Source: Streptomyces sp. Ru72 (GTDB taxonomy: Bacteria > Actinomycetota > Actinomycetes > Streptomycetales > Streptomycetaceae). Taken from it: 64,000 nt of DNA. The stretch's first letter is position 1. Every line of letters starts with the position of its first letter. The translations under genes and the position numbers were made by a program. The notes below the pieces were generated by a model. That model had not been told where the DNA came from, did no database searches, and worked only from the letters and a program-made list of their open reading frames with translations. The stretch is taken from positions 26,684 through 90,683 of the forward strand of contig NZ_PQSR01000023.1 of the NCBI RefSeq assembly GCF_002920635.1, written 5' to 3'. Below, piece by piece: positions 29,026-38,238 of this stretch.

Positions 29026-30045
29026 TCAGCCCCGGCTCCTGCCGAAGTAGCGTGCGCGCACCCGGTCCAGCAGGATGGCGACGCCGAGGACCGCTCCCTG
29101 CACCACCTGCTGGTCGTACGGGCTGACCTTGAGCGCGAGCAGGCCGTTGGTGATGAACTCCAGCAGGATCGCGCCGGCCGCGATACCGGCGATACGGCCC
29201 TCGCCACCGGAGAGCGACATCCCGCCGACCACCGCGGCGGCGATCGCCGTCAGTTCCCACCCCGCGCCGACCGAGGGGTCGGCCACATTCATGCGTCCGA
29301 TCACCAGGATGCCGACCACACCGGCCAGCGCGGCGCTGGCGACGTAGGTGGACGTGATCCGGCGGGCGGTGGGGATGCCGGCCAGCCGGGCGGCTTCCTT
29401 GTTGCCGCCGACCGCGTAGATCTGCCGGCCCACGTAGGTGCGCTCCAGCACGAACCAGGCGATGACGGCCGCTCCCACGAAGAACAGCGCGGGGACCGGC
29501 ACTCGACCGATGTAGTACTGGCTCAGGTTGCTGAACAGCGGGTCGAGGTTGTTGATGGGCGAGCCGCTGGTGATGGCGAGCGCCAGGCCCTGCGCAACGG
29601 TGTAGGTGACCAGGGTGATCACGAAGGGCGGCACGTTCAGGCGGGTGACCATGATGCCGTGCCAGAGACCGACCCCGGCGCTGATCACCAGCGTGAGCAG
29701 GATCGCGAGGGGGGCGGGCATGCCCTCGCTCACGTTCATCCAGGCGGCCAGGATGCCGGCCAGGCCGGCCAGCGCGCCCACCGACAGGTCGATGCCGCCG
29801 GTCAGGATGACCAGTGACTCGCCGATCGCCAGGATGCCGACCTGCGCGAGGTCGCGGCCCATCACCTGGAGGTTGCCCACCGCGGTGTACGTCTCCGCGT
29901 TGGCCGCGATCCCGGCGAACACCAGCACGCAGGCGATGATGACACCGGCCTCCGGGGAGGCGGCGAGCTTGCGGGCGAGGCTCGATACGGCCGGGCGGGA
30001 ACGCGGCGCGACCTCGTCGGGTGCGAGCGTGCTCTGCGCGCTCAT
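29026..30045 (-). CDS. Sugar ABC transporter permease (RbsC/AraH type)
   Basis: 339 residues with about eight to ten membrane helices. It carries BPD_transp_2 signatures: ILAIGESLVILTGGIDLSVG (the conserved ILTGGIDLSVG motif), LNVPPFVITLVTYTVAQGLA, the cytoplasmic loop YAVGGNKEAARLAGI, and AAVVGGMSLSGGEGRIAG. ATG at 30045 overlaps the ATPase stop (ATGA). Context with araBAD and the arabinofuranosidase makes L-arabinose the likely substrate; this is an inference. Confidence 0.94.
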   Translation of the reverse strand: MSAQSTLAPDEVAPRSRPAVSSLARKLAASPEAGVIIACVLVFAGIAANAETYTAVGNLQVMGRDLAQVGILAIGESLVILTGGIDLSVGALAGLAGILAAWMNVSEGMPAPLAILLTLVISAGVGLWHGIMVTRLNVPPFVITLVTYTVAQGLALAITSGSPINNLDPLFSNLSQYYIGRVPVPALFFVGAAVIAWFVLERTYVGRQIYAVGGNKEAARLAGIPTARRITSTYVASAALAGVVGILVIGRMNVADPSVGAGWELTAIAAAVVGGMSLSGGEGRIAGIAAGAILLEFITNGLLALKVSPYDQQVVQGAVLGVAILLDRVRARYFGRSRG

Positions 30046-31637
30046 GCTGTGGCTCCGTTCGTCAGTTGTTCCTGGTCGGGCTGTTCCTGGTCCGCTGTTT
30101 CCCGGCTGAGGGCGGAGGTGCCGGCCGCGGCCGTCATGATCCGTTCCTTGGTGGCGTCGGCCCGGTCGATGACCGTGACGACCCGCCCGTGGTTCATCAC
30201 CGCGATGCGGTGGCAGATCCACAGCAGTTCCTCCAGTTCGGAGGAGGCGACCACCAGCGCCATGCCCTGCTCCGCCGCCCGGTCGATCAGCTTGTAGATC
30301 TCCGCCTTCGCGCCCACGTCCACGCCGCGTGTCGGCTCGTCGAGCAGGAGCAGGCGTGGTTCGGCGGCGAAGGCGCGCCCGAAGATGGCGCGCTGCTGGT
30401 TGCCGCCGGACAGCGAGCCGATCGGCTGCTCCACCGACTGCATCCGCACGTTGACGTTCTCGGTGATCCTCCGAGCCTCGGCGCGTTCCCGGCCCGGCCC
30501 GAGCAGCCCCCGGCTGCTGATCCGCTTGAGCACCGAGACGACGACGTTCGCCCGGATCGACGCGAACAGCACCAGCGACTGCTCCTTGCGGTCCTCGGGG
30601 ATCAGCGCGATCCCCGCCGCCACACCGTCGCCCGCGCCCCGCGGCTGGTAGGGCTCGCCGCCCAGCCGCATCCGGCCGCCCGTCGAGGGCTGCGCGCCGG
30701 CGATCGTGTGGACCAGGCGGCTGCGGCCCGAGCCCATCAGCCCGGCCACGCCCAGGATCTCGCCCTCGCGCACCTCCAGGTCGACGGGGCCGAGACCGTC
30801 CGCGGTCAGGCCCTCGACCTGCAGCAGGACCGGGCTCGTCGCCGGCGGCGCCTTCGGCTCGCCCTGCGCGACCTCGCCGCCGACCATCTCCCGGATCAGC
30901 CGCTCCTCGGTGGCCTCCGCCGGTTCGAGGTCGGCCACCAGCCTGCCGTTGCGCAACACCAGAACGCGGTCGCTGATGTCGCGGACCTCGTCCAGACGGT
31001 GCCCGATGAACAGCACGGTGCCACCGCGTTCGGCCAGCTGCCGGGCCAGGCCCAGCACCATCTCGGCCTCGACCGGCCCCAGTGAGGAGGTCGGCTCGTC
31101 CAGGATCAGCAGCTTGGGCTCACGGCCCCATGCCTTGGCGATCTCGATCATCTGCCGGGTCGGCACCGGAAGGGTGCGCACCTCCCGGCTGACCGGGATC
31201 GTCTCGGCGGACAGCCCGATCTCCGCCAGCATCGCCTCGGCCTCGGCCCGCTGCGCTGAACGGTCCACCAGGAACCGCCGCTTCGACTTCCGCGGACGGC
31301 GGCCCAGCAGCAGGTTCTCCGCCACCGAGAGCTGTCCGACCAGGGGGAACTCCTGGGAGACCATGGCGATACCGAGTTGTCCCGCCGCCTCGGTGGACCC
31401 CGCGACGAGGGGCTCGCCGTCGATCAGGATCTCGCCGCCGTCCCGGTGGACCGACCCGGCCAGCGTCCCCATCAGGGTGGACTTCCCGGCGCCGTTCTCG
31501 CCGACCACGCCGATCACCTGCCCTGCGTACAGGTCGAGTTCCGGCAGGTCGAGGACGCGCACCGGCCCGTAGGACTTGTGCACCCCCCGCAGCCGCGCGG
31601 TGATCGCGCGGCCCGGGGCGTTCTTCGTGGCCGTCAT
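30042..31637 (-). CDS. Sugar ABC transporter ATPase with two nucleotide-binding domains (AraG/RbsA type)
   Basis: 531 residues. Domain 1: Walker A GENGAGKST, signature LPVPTRQMIEIAKA, Walker B LLILDEPTSSLGPVEAE. Domain 2: LGVAGLMGSGRSRL (Walker A), signature LSGGNQQRAIFGRAF, Walker B LLLLDEPTRGVDVGAKAEIY. Double-domain ATPases of this type serve CUT2 importers for ribose, arabinose and galactose. It overlaps the permease gene by 4 bp. ATG at 31637 lies 2 bp after the binding-protein stop. Confidence 0.95.
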   Translation of the reverse strand: MTATKNAPGRAITARLRGVHKSYGPVRVLDLPELDLYAGQVIGVVGENGAGKSTLMGTLAGSVHRDGGEILIDGEPLVAGSTEAAGQLGIAMVSQEFPLVGQLSVAENLLLGRRPRKSKRRFLVDRSAQRAEAEAMLAEIGLSAETIPVSREVRTLPVPTRQMIEIAKAWGREPKLLILDEPTSSLGPVEAEMVLGLARQLAERGGTVLFIGHRLDEVRDISDRVLVLRNGRLVADLEPAEATEERLIREMVGGEVAQGEPKAPPATSPVLLQVEGLTADGLGPVDLEVREGEILGVAGLMGSGRSRLVHTIAGAQPSTGGRMRLGGEPYQPRGAGDGVAAGIALIPEDRKEQSLVLFASIRANVVVSVLKRISSRGLLGPGRERAEARRITENVNVRMQSVEQPIGSLSGGNQQRAIFGRAFAAEPRLLLLDEPTRGVDVGAKAEIYKLIDRAAEQGMALVVASSELEELLWICHRIAVMNHGRVVTVIDRADATKERIMTAAAGTSALSRETADQEQPDQEQLTNGATA

Positions 31638-31639
31638 GC

Positions 31640-32791
31640 TCAGCCGATCCCGAGCTGGGACTCGAGGGACTGGTAGGCGCTCAGGTCGGACTGGGTGACC
31701 AGGCCCACGCCGGAGCTGAGGGTCGAACCGTCCTTCTCCAGGTAGGGCTTGACGATCGCCATCGTCTTGTCCTTGCCCAGCACCTTCTCAGCGGCCAGGA
31801 TGTACGCCCCCGTGTAGCCCTGCTGGTACGGCATCTGCACCACGGTGCCGGAGATGACGCCGGACTGGATGAACTTCAGCGTCTGGGCGTCCGAGTCGTC
31901 CGACACGATGTGCACCGAAGAGGTCTTGCCGGCCGAGGTCACCGCCTGCGCCAGCGCGGGACCGTCGTAGGAGTAGACCCCGTACAGGCCGTTGACGTCG
32001 GGGTTGTTGGCCAGGATGGTCTCCGCGTCGGAGGTGGCGGTGCTGGCCTGGAGGTTGTCGTTGACCTTCTGGGCGACGGTGATCTGGGTGCCCTTGAGCG
32101 CGTCCTCGAAGCCCTGGATGCGCTGGGTGGCGTTCGACGCGGTGAGCGAGCCGACCAGGATCGCCACCTTGCCCTTGCCGCCCAGCACCTGCTTCATCGC
32201 GGTGCCGGCCTGGTATCCGGCGGTGTAGTTCGGGGTGCCCAGGTAGAGGGAGGCGGCGTCGGTGCCCGGCAGCGGCGAGTCGATCGCCAGGACGTCGATG
32301 CCCTTCTGGACGTCGGTGTGGATGGTCCCGGCGGCCGAGGTCGGGTCGATCGCCGAGATCGAGTAGCCGGTGACGCCCTGCGAGCGCAGGGTCTCCAGCT
32401 CCGAGTTCTGCTCCGTCAACTTGCCGTTGGGCGGGGCGAAGTAGGTGCACTTGCTCTTCGCGATGCCGAGGTCGGAGCAGCCCTTGAGGAAGCCGACCTG
32501 ACCGGCCTTCCAGTAGTCGGCGGCCACGTTCACGACCATCGCGATGTCGACCTTGGACAGGTCCTTGCCGGCCAGCGCGGACTTCAGCGCCGCGTCGAGC
32601 TTGGCGAGGTTCGCCTGGTTGAAGGTGACCGAACCGGCGAGCGCGACCGGGGCCGCGGCGCCCGCCGAGCCGGAGGCGGCCGGGGTGGAGGCCTCGGAGC
32701 CGGTGGCGTTCTTGGAGCAGCCGGCAGCGGCGAGCGAGATGAGCACCGCGGTCGCGGCAGCCACAGTGCGGGATCGTCTCGTACGGATCAT
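31640..32791 (-). CDS. Sugar-binding lipoprotein of the CUT2 importer
   Basis: 383 residues. A signal peptide with lipobox LAAAGC (MIRTRRSRTVAAATAVLISL, then AAAGCSKN) anchors it outside the membrane. A periplasmic-binding-protein type 1 domain follows: VDIAMVVNVAADYWK, IDPTSAAGTIHTDVQ, VLAIDSPLPG, VNGLYGVYSYDGPALAQAVT, VVQMPYQQGYTGAYIL. It heads the leftward operon binding protein-ATPase-permease, followed by araBAD. The likely ligand is L-arabinose or a short arabino-oligosaccharide. Confidence 0.93.
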   Translation of the reverse strand: MIRTRRSRTVAAATAVLISLAAAGCSKNATGSEASTPAASGSAGAAAPVALAGSVTFNQANLAKLDAALKSALAGKDLSKVDIAMVVNVAADYWKAGQVGFLKGCSDLGIAKSKCTYFAPPNGKLTEQNSELETLRSQGVTGYSISAIDPTSAAGTIHTDVQKGIDVLAIDSPLPGTDAASLYLGTPNYTAGYQAGTAMKQVLGGKGKVAILVGSLTASNATQRIQGFEDALKGTQITVAQKVNDNLQASTATSDAETILANNPDVNGLYGVYSYDGPALAQAVTSAGKTSSVHIVSDDSDAQTLKFIQSGVISGTVVQMPYQQGYTGAYILAAEKVLGKDKTMAIVKPYLEKDGSTLSSGVGLVTQSDLSAYQSLESQLGIG

Positions 32792-33251
32792 CGTTGATCA
32801 GCGCCTTTCTGGGCGTTCGGGGTGGGGAAGAGTCCACGGCCGAACGCGGATGTGAGGGGGCAGGGGGATGACTGGATCGAGGACGCGTCCACGGCCCGCC
32901 GAGGCATGCCGGTCCTTCGAGGCGGGGGGGTGCGTGGTGGTCCGCAGCACAGCGGTACGTGGCGGAAGGTCGGTTGTCGCCGAGTGGGGGCCGGCCGCGG
33001 TGATCGCGGCGGGGGCGGACGGACGGCGATGCGTGAATGCCTGGCGGTGCGTCAGGACTTCAGGGCCGATCGCTCTGGCGGTGGCCTGGGTGAACCGGTC
33101 GCGACCGGCGGGCGTCGCCGCGGGTCGTTCGCGGCCGGCACGTCACTGGTAACGGCCCCTGGCCATCGGGGCGTCGGTGAAGCGGTGCGGGGTCACGGCC
33201 GGATCGCCGGCCGTCACACTAACTGGCATCAGTCCATCGGGGACTTCCTTT
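32792..33251. promoter_or_regulatory. Upstream region of the sugar importer operon
   Basis: 460 bp with no convincing gene between the importer operon start and the LacI gene stop (both leftward). It should hold the operon promoter. I do not see a copy of the TTGTTAGCGC operator here; CACACTAACTGG at about 33216 is only a weak resemblance. No terminator hairpin of note. Confidence 0.4.
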
Positions 33252-34283
33252 TCACTGTCGGGGGCGGGTCGCCGACGTTCGCACCACAAGGCTGGGCGGG
33301 ATGACGATGTGAGGTGTCTCGTCGGCTGCGGGGATCCCCGCGTCGGGGTCACCGACGATCTCGATCAGCGCGAGCAGGGCACGTCGGCCGAGTTCGTCGA
33401 AATCCTGGCGGACGCTGGTCAGTGACGGTCCGAAGTACTCGGTCTCCGGCATGTCGTCGAAGCCGACGACGCTGATGTCCTCGGGTACCCGGCGCCCGGC
33501 TTGTTGCAGTGCCCTCAGCAGGCCGAGGGCCATGTGGTCGTTGGCGCAGAACACCGCGGTGACATCGGGGTCGGCGGCGACCCGTTGACCGAGCTCGTAT
33601 CCGGTGCGGGCCGTCCAGTCGGCGCCGGCCGGCGGTTCGGTCACCGGAGCACCCCGCTTCTCCAGGGCGCCGCGCCAACCGGCCTCACGTTCCTGGGCGT
33701 CGAGCCAGGAACGCGGCCCGACCAGGTGGTGCACCGTTCGATGGCCGAGGTCGAGCAGGTAGTTGGTGGCGAGTTCGGCACCCGCCTCGTTGTCCACGGC
33801 GACCGAGGCCAGCGCGGTGTGGGTGCCGCAGCCGACGGCGACCAGGGGGACGTCCGCCGGTACGTTCGCCAGTGCGCCGACCGCGGCGGTCTGCGGCGCG
33901 ATGACGATGATTCCCTCGACGCCCTGGGCACGCAGCCGCTCGACGGCGTCCAGCACCGAACGCCGATCGAGCGTGCCGACCGCGGCCACGGTGACGAAGT
34001 ACTCGTGCTGTCTGGCCGCCTGCTCGATGCCGTAGAGCATGCAGGCCGGCCCGTACAGCGTGGTGTTGAAGCTGATCACCCCCAGGGTGCGGGTGCGGCG
34101 CGTCGCCAGGGTGCGGGCGGCGGCGTTGGGGCGGTAGCCGAGTTCACGAACGGCGGCAAGCACCCGCTCCCGGGTTGCCGGTCGCACGTTCGGGTGCTCG
34201 TTGAGGACCCGCGAGACGGTCTGGTGCGAGACACCCGCGATCCGGGCCACGTCCGCCATCACCGGTGCACGATCCCCGTCCAC
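33252..34283 (-). CDS. LacI-family regulator of the arabinose genes
   Basis: 343 residues. The helix-turn-helix and hinge are MADVARIAGVSHQTVSRVLN, then ELGYRPNAAARTLATRRT. The effector domain has VFCANDHMALGLLRAL and ISVVGFDDMPETEYFGPSLT. GTG at 34283 with GGGAGGAGGTGG upstream opens MDGDRAPVMADV. An 18-bp site (34363-34380) lies 80 bp before it, and a near-identical site precedes the divergent GH54 gene. It is therefore a good candidate for an arabinose-responsive repressor of itself, the arabinofuranosidase and perhaps the importer. Effector identity is inferred from context. Confidence 0.9.
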   Translation of the reverse strand: MDGDRAPVMADVARIAGVSHQTVSRVLNEHPNVRPATRERVLAAVRELGYRPNAAARTLATRRTRTLGVISFNTTLYGPACMLYGIEQAARQHEYFVTVAAVGTLDRRSVLDAVERLRAQGVEGIIVIAPQTAAVGALANVPADVPLVAVGCGTHTALASVAVDNEAGAELATNYLLDLGHRTVHHLVGPRSWLDAQEREAGWRGALEKRGAPVTEPPAGADWTARTGYELGQRVAADPDVTAVFCANDHMALGLLRALQQAGRRVPEDISVVGFDDMPETEYFGPSLTSVRQDFDELGRRALLALIEIVGDPDAGIPAADETPHIVIPPSLVVRTSATRPRQ

Positions 34284-34362
34284 GCTTCCACCTCCTCCCT
34301 CACGCGCCTTGAATGTTTCCGATCGGGTGCTTCTCCGGTGGGAGCCAGCTCGCCGTGAGGAA

Positions 34363-34380
34363 TTGTTAGCGCACACATTT
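34363..34380. promoter_or_regulatory. LacI-type operator, copy 1
   Basis: TTGTTAGCGCACACATTT. It shares 16 of 18 bases with the site at 34795-34812. The TGTTAGCGC half resembles half-sites of LacI-family palindromes (TGTTAGCGCTAACA form). It lies 80 bp upstream of the LacI-type gene, so probably autoregulatory. Confidence 0.65.
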
Positions 34381-34794
34381 CTGCGGGGTCAAGGCTCTCC
34401 GACTGCCCGCTCGGGGAATTCCCGACAGCGTTGCCAGGCACTGCACGACCCGTCTGACCTGCTCATTCAAACCCCGCAACAGCTCCGCTGGGCACATGGC
34501 CGCACACCGAAGCGAACGAAGTTCACAGCTTCTGTTTCCACACTCTTGACTATTCGACACTGTTGACCGTCTGTTCATCCGAGCGTAAAAAGGCGGAGTC
34601 GCGAGACCGGTCGATCACCCCACGACCGCACGAGAACGGCACCAGTACCAACACCCGGTCCGGGACGGCCGCGGTTCTGACCTGCTGTGTCACGCCCGGC
34701 ACCAGCGATCGGACAGAGCAGCACGCACTCCTGCCGTACCCACTGCCCCCATTCCCCCCGAGCTCGGATGAGTGACGGCATCCGACAGTCTCGT

Positions 34795-34812
34795 TTGTTA
34801 GCGCCCACATTC
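34795..34812. promoter_or_regulatory. LacI-type operator, copy 2
   Basis: TTGTTAGCGCCCACATTC, the second copy of the 34363-34380 site, 156 bp upstream of the GH54 arabinofuranosidase. Conservation of the same 18 bp before the regulator and before an arabinose-releasing enzyme supports a common regulon. Confidence 0.65.
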
Positions 34813-34967
34813 CCCTGCCGAGCGGGGGACGAGATCGCGTCCAGCGCGGACGCCGTGCCCCTGCGGCAGACCCGGAAGCGCAACACGCATACCGGAGGCC
34901 CCCCTTGCCTTGCCCCTGCGCACCTGGCGCCGGGCCGGAGAAGAACGCAAGACGGAAGAGGTTCACA

Positions 34968-36464
34968 GTGATCGTCAGACACCTGAGAGGTCTCCGGCTG
35001 AGGGTGGTGGGCGCGGTTCTCGCACTCGTCGCCGGCATCCTGGGCGGGGTCATCGCCACCACGGGCACCGCCCAGGCCGCCTCGTCCCTGCCGTGCGACA
35101 TCTACGCAGCCGCGGGGACACCCTGTGTCGCCGCCCACAGCACCACGCGGGCGCTGTACGCCTCGTACAGCGGCGCGCTTTACCAGGTCAAGCGCCTCTC
35201 CGACAACACCACGCTGAACATCGGGACGCTCAGCGCCGGCGGCTACGCCAATGCCGCGGCCCAGGATTCCTTCTGCTCCGGCACCGAGTGCATCATCACC
35301 GAGATCTTCGACCAGAGCGGCAAGGGCAACCACCTCACCATCGAGGGGCCGGGCGGCAACGGCGGGCAGGACGTCGGCGCCATCGCCAACGCCCTGCCCG
35401 TCACGGCCGGCGGCCAGCACGTCTACGGCGTGTCCATCCAGGCCGGCGTGGGCTACCGCGACAACAGCACCAACGGCGTCGCCACCGGCAGCCAGCCGGA
35501 GGGCACCTACATGGTCACCAGCGGCCACCACGTCGACGGCAACTGCTGCTTCGACTACGGCAACGCCGAAACGAGCAGCACGGACACGGGCAACGGCCAC
35601 ATGGACGCTGTCAACTTCGGCACCGAGTGCTGGTTCTCGCCCTGCTCCGGCTCCGGCCCCTGGGTCATGGCGGACCTGGAGAACGGCCTGTTCGCCGGCG
35701 GCAACGGCACCAACAGCAACAACACCGGCAACTCGAGCACGTTCGTCACGGCGCTGATGAAGAACAACGGCACCACCACCTACGCCATCAAGGACGGCAA
35801 CGCCCAGTCCGGCGCTCTCAAGACCGACTACAACGGCAGCCTGCCGACCACCGCCGGCTACATGCCGATGCACAAGGAAGGCGCCATCGTCCTCGGCACC
35901 GGCGGTGACGACAGCAACTGGTCCGACGGGTCGTTCTTCGAGGGTGTCATGACCGCGGGCTACCCGACCGACGCGGCCGACAACGCCGTGCAGGCCAACG
36001 TCGTCTCGGTCGGCTACACCCAGGCCGCCCAGACCTTCCCGGTCACCGGCACCGCCTACCGGCTGACCAACCCCAACAGCGGCAAGGTGCTGGACGCCGT
36101 GAACTGCGGCACCGCCAACGGCACCTCGATCGACATCTGGTCCTCGCTCGGCAACACCTGCCAGCAGTGGAAGTTCGCGAGCGCCGGCAACGGCCACTAC
36201 ACCATCACCAACGTGAACAGCGGCACGGTCCTCGACGACAAGAACTGCGGCATCAACAACGGCACCGCCGTGCAACTCTGGTCGTCACTCGGGAACACCT
36301 GCCAGGAGTGGGACGTCACCCCCGCCGGCAGCCACTACACGATCACCAACGTCAACAGCGGCATGACGCTCGACGTGGCGAACTGCGGCACGGGCAACGG
36401 CACGGCCGTCCGCCAGTGGGCGCAGCTGGACAACGCCTGCCAGCAGTGGGACATCGCGCCCTGA
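34968..36464 (+). CDS. Secreted GH54-type alpha-L-arabinofuranosidase with ricin-lectin tail
   Basis: 498 residues. Signal peptide MIVRHLRGLRLRVVGAVLAL...GTAQAA. The catalytic domain (about 35-345) has the GH54/AbfB signature LPCDIYAAAGTPCVAAHSTT, ALYASYSGALYQVKR, IFDQSGKGNHLT, NCCFDYGNAE and a Cys-rich TECWFSPCSG. GH54 enzymes release terminal L-arabinose from arabinan and arabinoxylan. Fungal relatives carry a CBM42 arabinose-binding domain; here the tail is a three-repeat ricin B-type (CBM13-like) lectin with QxW motifs (TCQQWKF, TCQEWDV, ACQQWDI). GTG at 34968 follows GAAGAGG. It is the only gene reading right from the LacI-controlled region. Confidence 0.9.
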   Translation: MIVRHLRGLRLRVVGAVLALVAGILGGVIATTGTAQAASSLPCDIYAAAGTPCVAAHSTTRALYASYSGALYQVKRLSDNTTLNIGTLSAGGYANAAAQDSFCSGTECIITEIFDQSGKGNHLTIEGPGGNGGQDVGAIANALPVTAGGQHVYGVSIQAGVGYRDNSTNGVATGSQPEGTYMVTSGHHVDGNCCFDYGNAETSSTDTGNGHMDAVNFGTECWFSPCSGSGPWVMADLENGLFAGGNGTNSNNTGNSSTFVTALMKNNGTTTYAIKDGNAQSGALKTDYNGSLPTTAGYMPMHKEGAIVLGTGGDDSNWSDGSFFEGVMTAGYPTDAADNAVQANVVSVGYTQAAQTFPVTGTAYRLTNPNSGKVLDAVNCGTANGTSIDIWSSLGNTCQQWKFASAGNGHYTITNVNSGTVLDDKNCGINNGTAVQLWSSLGNTCQEWDVTPAGSHYTITNVNSGMTLDVANCGTGNGTAVRQWAQLDNACQQWDIAP

Positions 36465-36481
36465 CCGTTCCGACCGCAGCA

Positions 36482-36520
36482 CCGATGGCCCGTCGCCCCT
36501 CCCCACAGGCGGGCCATCGG
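36482..36520 (+). terminator. Terminator after the GH54 gene
   Basis: CCGATGGCCCG and CGGGCCATCGG form an 11-bp perfect stem with a 17-base loop, starting 18 bp after the stop codon. Confidence 0.7.
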
Positions 36521-36639
36521 CCCGTCCGACGGCACGGGGCGGGAGCGGCGGGGCCAGAGTCCGAGCGGCAGACGAACGGGGCCGTGCACCCGGACAGCTC
36601 ACCCGCGGCTGTCGGCCCCAGCGCCCGGAGAAAACGACG

Positions 36640-36669
36640 AAACCCCCGAACCCGCAGGTTCGAGGGTTT
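36640..36669 (-). terminator. Terminator of the tRNA-Pro gene
   Basis: On the minus strand, AAACCCTCGAACC-TGCG-GGTTCGGGGGTTT forms a long stem with one mismatch, followed by TCGTCGTTTTC. It lies about 25 bp beyond the tRNA 3' end. Confidence 0.65.
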
Positions 36670-36693
36670 CCGATGTCCTGAGACATCACACTG

Positions 36694-36767
<74 letters not shown>

Positions 36768-36866
36768 GTGCGTCTCCAGCGGTCTCCCGCGTGATCACGC
36801 GGACAGAACTTTACCCCACGACGGGCCCTGCCCCGAAAGGGGCCGGCGAGGCGGGACAATCGGGGT

Positions 36867-37391
36867 ATGAGCGACGCATCGGGAGTTCGGGCCGGCCGGG
36901 GACGCGACCGGGACGCAGAGGGGCGGGCCCGCAACGCGCGGCCGCGGGACGGCCTGGGACGGCCGCTGCCGTACGGCGCGGAGGGCGTGGCACGCCAGCC
37001 GGAGGGCGTCGTGCGCACCCCGGAGGAGACCGTCGCCGAGGCGCAGGCGCTGCTGGACGCCGGAAAGCCGTTCCACGCGCACGAGGTCTTCGAGGACGCC
37101 TGGAAGTCGGGGCCCGAGGAGGAGGAGGCCCTGTGGCGCGGGCTCGCGCAGCTGGCGGTGGGTCTCACGCACGCGGCCCGGGGCAATGTGACCGGGGGCG
37201 TCCGGCTGCTGCGGCGCGGCGCCGGGGCCGTCGAGGCGTGGGCGTCGGGGGCGGGACAGGACCGGCCCTACGGCCTTCAGGTGGCCGACCTGGTCGGTTG
37301 GGCCCGGGAATTGGCGGCGGTGGTGGAGCGGGATGCGGCCATCGTCGACGCGCGGGCGTGGGCGCCCCGGCTGCGCGGGAGGCGGTCGTAG
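36867..37391 (+). CDS. DUF309 domain protein
   Basis: 174 residues. The first 55 are Arg/Gly-rich and probably disordered. The all-helical DUF309 core shows LLDAGKPFHAHEVFEDAWKS and LWRGLAQLAVGLTHAARGN. The HxxHEVFExxW motif is the family signature, and the His/Glu may bind a metal. The biochemical function is unknown. It is followed 47 bp later by cobF in the same direction. Confidence 0.85.
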   Translation: MSDASGVRAGRGRDRDAEGRARNARPRDGLGRPLPYGAEGVARQPEGVVRTPEETVAEAQALLDAGKPFHAHEVFEDAWKSGPEEEEALWRGLAQLAVGLTHAARGNVTGGVRLLRRGAGAVEAWASGAGQDRPYGLQVADLVGWARELAAVVERDAAIVDARAWAPRLRGRRS

Positions 37392-37438
37392 GGGGGCGGG
37401 CCGCGGAGACCGTCGGTGGCGTAAGGCAGACTCTGGGC

Positions 37439-38209
37439 GTGCGAAAGATTCATGTCATCGGCATCGGGGCGGGCGACCCCGACCAGCTGACCCTGCAGGC
37501 GGTGAAGGCGCTGAAGAGCACGGATGTGTTCTTCCTCCTCGACAAGGGCGAGGTGAAGTCCGACCTGGTGCAGCTGCGCCGTGACATCCTCGACGCACAC
37601 CTGCCCCAGGGGTCGTACCGCCTGGTCGAGGCGCGCGATCCCGAGCGGGACCGGGCCGCGGGCGGCGCCGCCTACTCCCCCGCGGTCGGGGACTGGCGCT
37701 CGGCCCGCGCCGGGATCTACGAGCGGCTCATCGCCGAGGAGCTGGGCGAGGACGAGAGCGGGGCGTTCCTGGTGTGGGGCGACCCCGCGCTGTACGACAG
37801 CACCCTCGGGATCCTCGAGGAGGTCCTCGAGCGGGGCAGGGTGACGTTCTCGTACGAGGTCGTGCCGGGCGTCAGCAGCGTCTCGGCGCTGGTGGCGAAG
37901 CACCGCACGGGACTGAACCGGGTCGCCGGGCCGGTGCAGATCACCACCGGCCGCCGCCTCGCGGAGGGCTTCCCGGAGGGGGTCGACGACGTGGTGGTGA
38001 TGCTGGACGCGCACCAGACGTTCCGGAAGTACGCGGACCAGGACATCGACATCTACTGGGGCGCGTACATCGGCACGCCGGACGAGATACTCGTCTCCGG
38101 CCCTCTCGCCCGGACGGCCGAGCGCATCGAGCGGCTGCGTGCCGAGGCGCGGGAGCGCAAGGGCTGGATCATGGACACGTATCTGCTGCGCAGGCGCCCC
38201 CGGGAGTAG
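37439..38209 (+). CDS. cobF: Precorrin-6A synthase (deacetylating)
   Basis: 256 residues, SAM-dependent tetrapyrrole methylase fold. Motifs: VIGIGAGDPDQLTLQAVKAL at the N-terminus, FFLLDKGE, FLVWGDPALYDSTLGILEEV, VVPGVSSVSAL and VVMLDAHQTF. CobF methylates C-1 of precorrin-5 with loss of acetate in aerobic cobalamin synthesis. The GTG start opens on MRKIHVIGIGAG. The cobK gene lies nearby on the opposite strand, which supports the call. Confidence 0.92.
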   Translation: MRKIHVIGIGAGDPDQLTLQAVKALKSTDVFFLLDKGEVKSDLVQLRRDILDAHLPQGSYRLVEARDPERDRAAGGAAYSPAVGDWRSARAGIYERLIAEELGEDESGAFLVWGDPALYDSTLGILEEVLERGRVTFSYEVVPGVSSVSALVAKHRTGLNRVAGPVQITTGRRLAEGFPEGVDDVVVMLDAHQTFRKYADQDIDIYWGAYIGTPDEILVSGPLARTAERIERLRAEARERKGWIMDTYLLRRRPRE

Positions 38210-38238
38210 CGGTGGCGGGTGGCCGCGACCGCGCGCCC

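Larger units (their letters stand above)
34284..34967. promoter_or_regulatory. Divergent regulatory region between lacI-type gene and GH54 gene
   Basis: About 680 bp, locally less GC-rich, with no gene. It holds two operator copies (34363-34380 and 34795-34812). A possible rightward promoter has TTGACC at 34563 and TAAAAA at 34586 (17-bp spacing), although it lies 400 bp before the GH54 start. The downstream operator sits 156 bp before that start. Confidence 0.5.

Noticed and set aside
34575..36275. Long minus-strand open frame of 566 codons opposite the GH54 gene
   Set aside because: The plus strand has a full GH54 gene with signal peptide and lectin repeats; the antisense frame is a by-product of high GC with low-complexity V/G/D composition and no recognisable domain.
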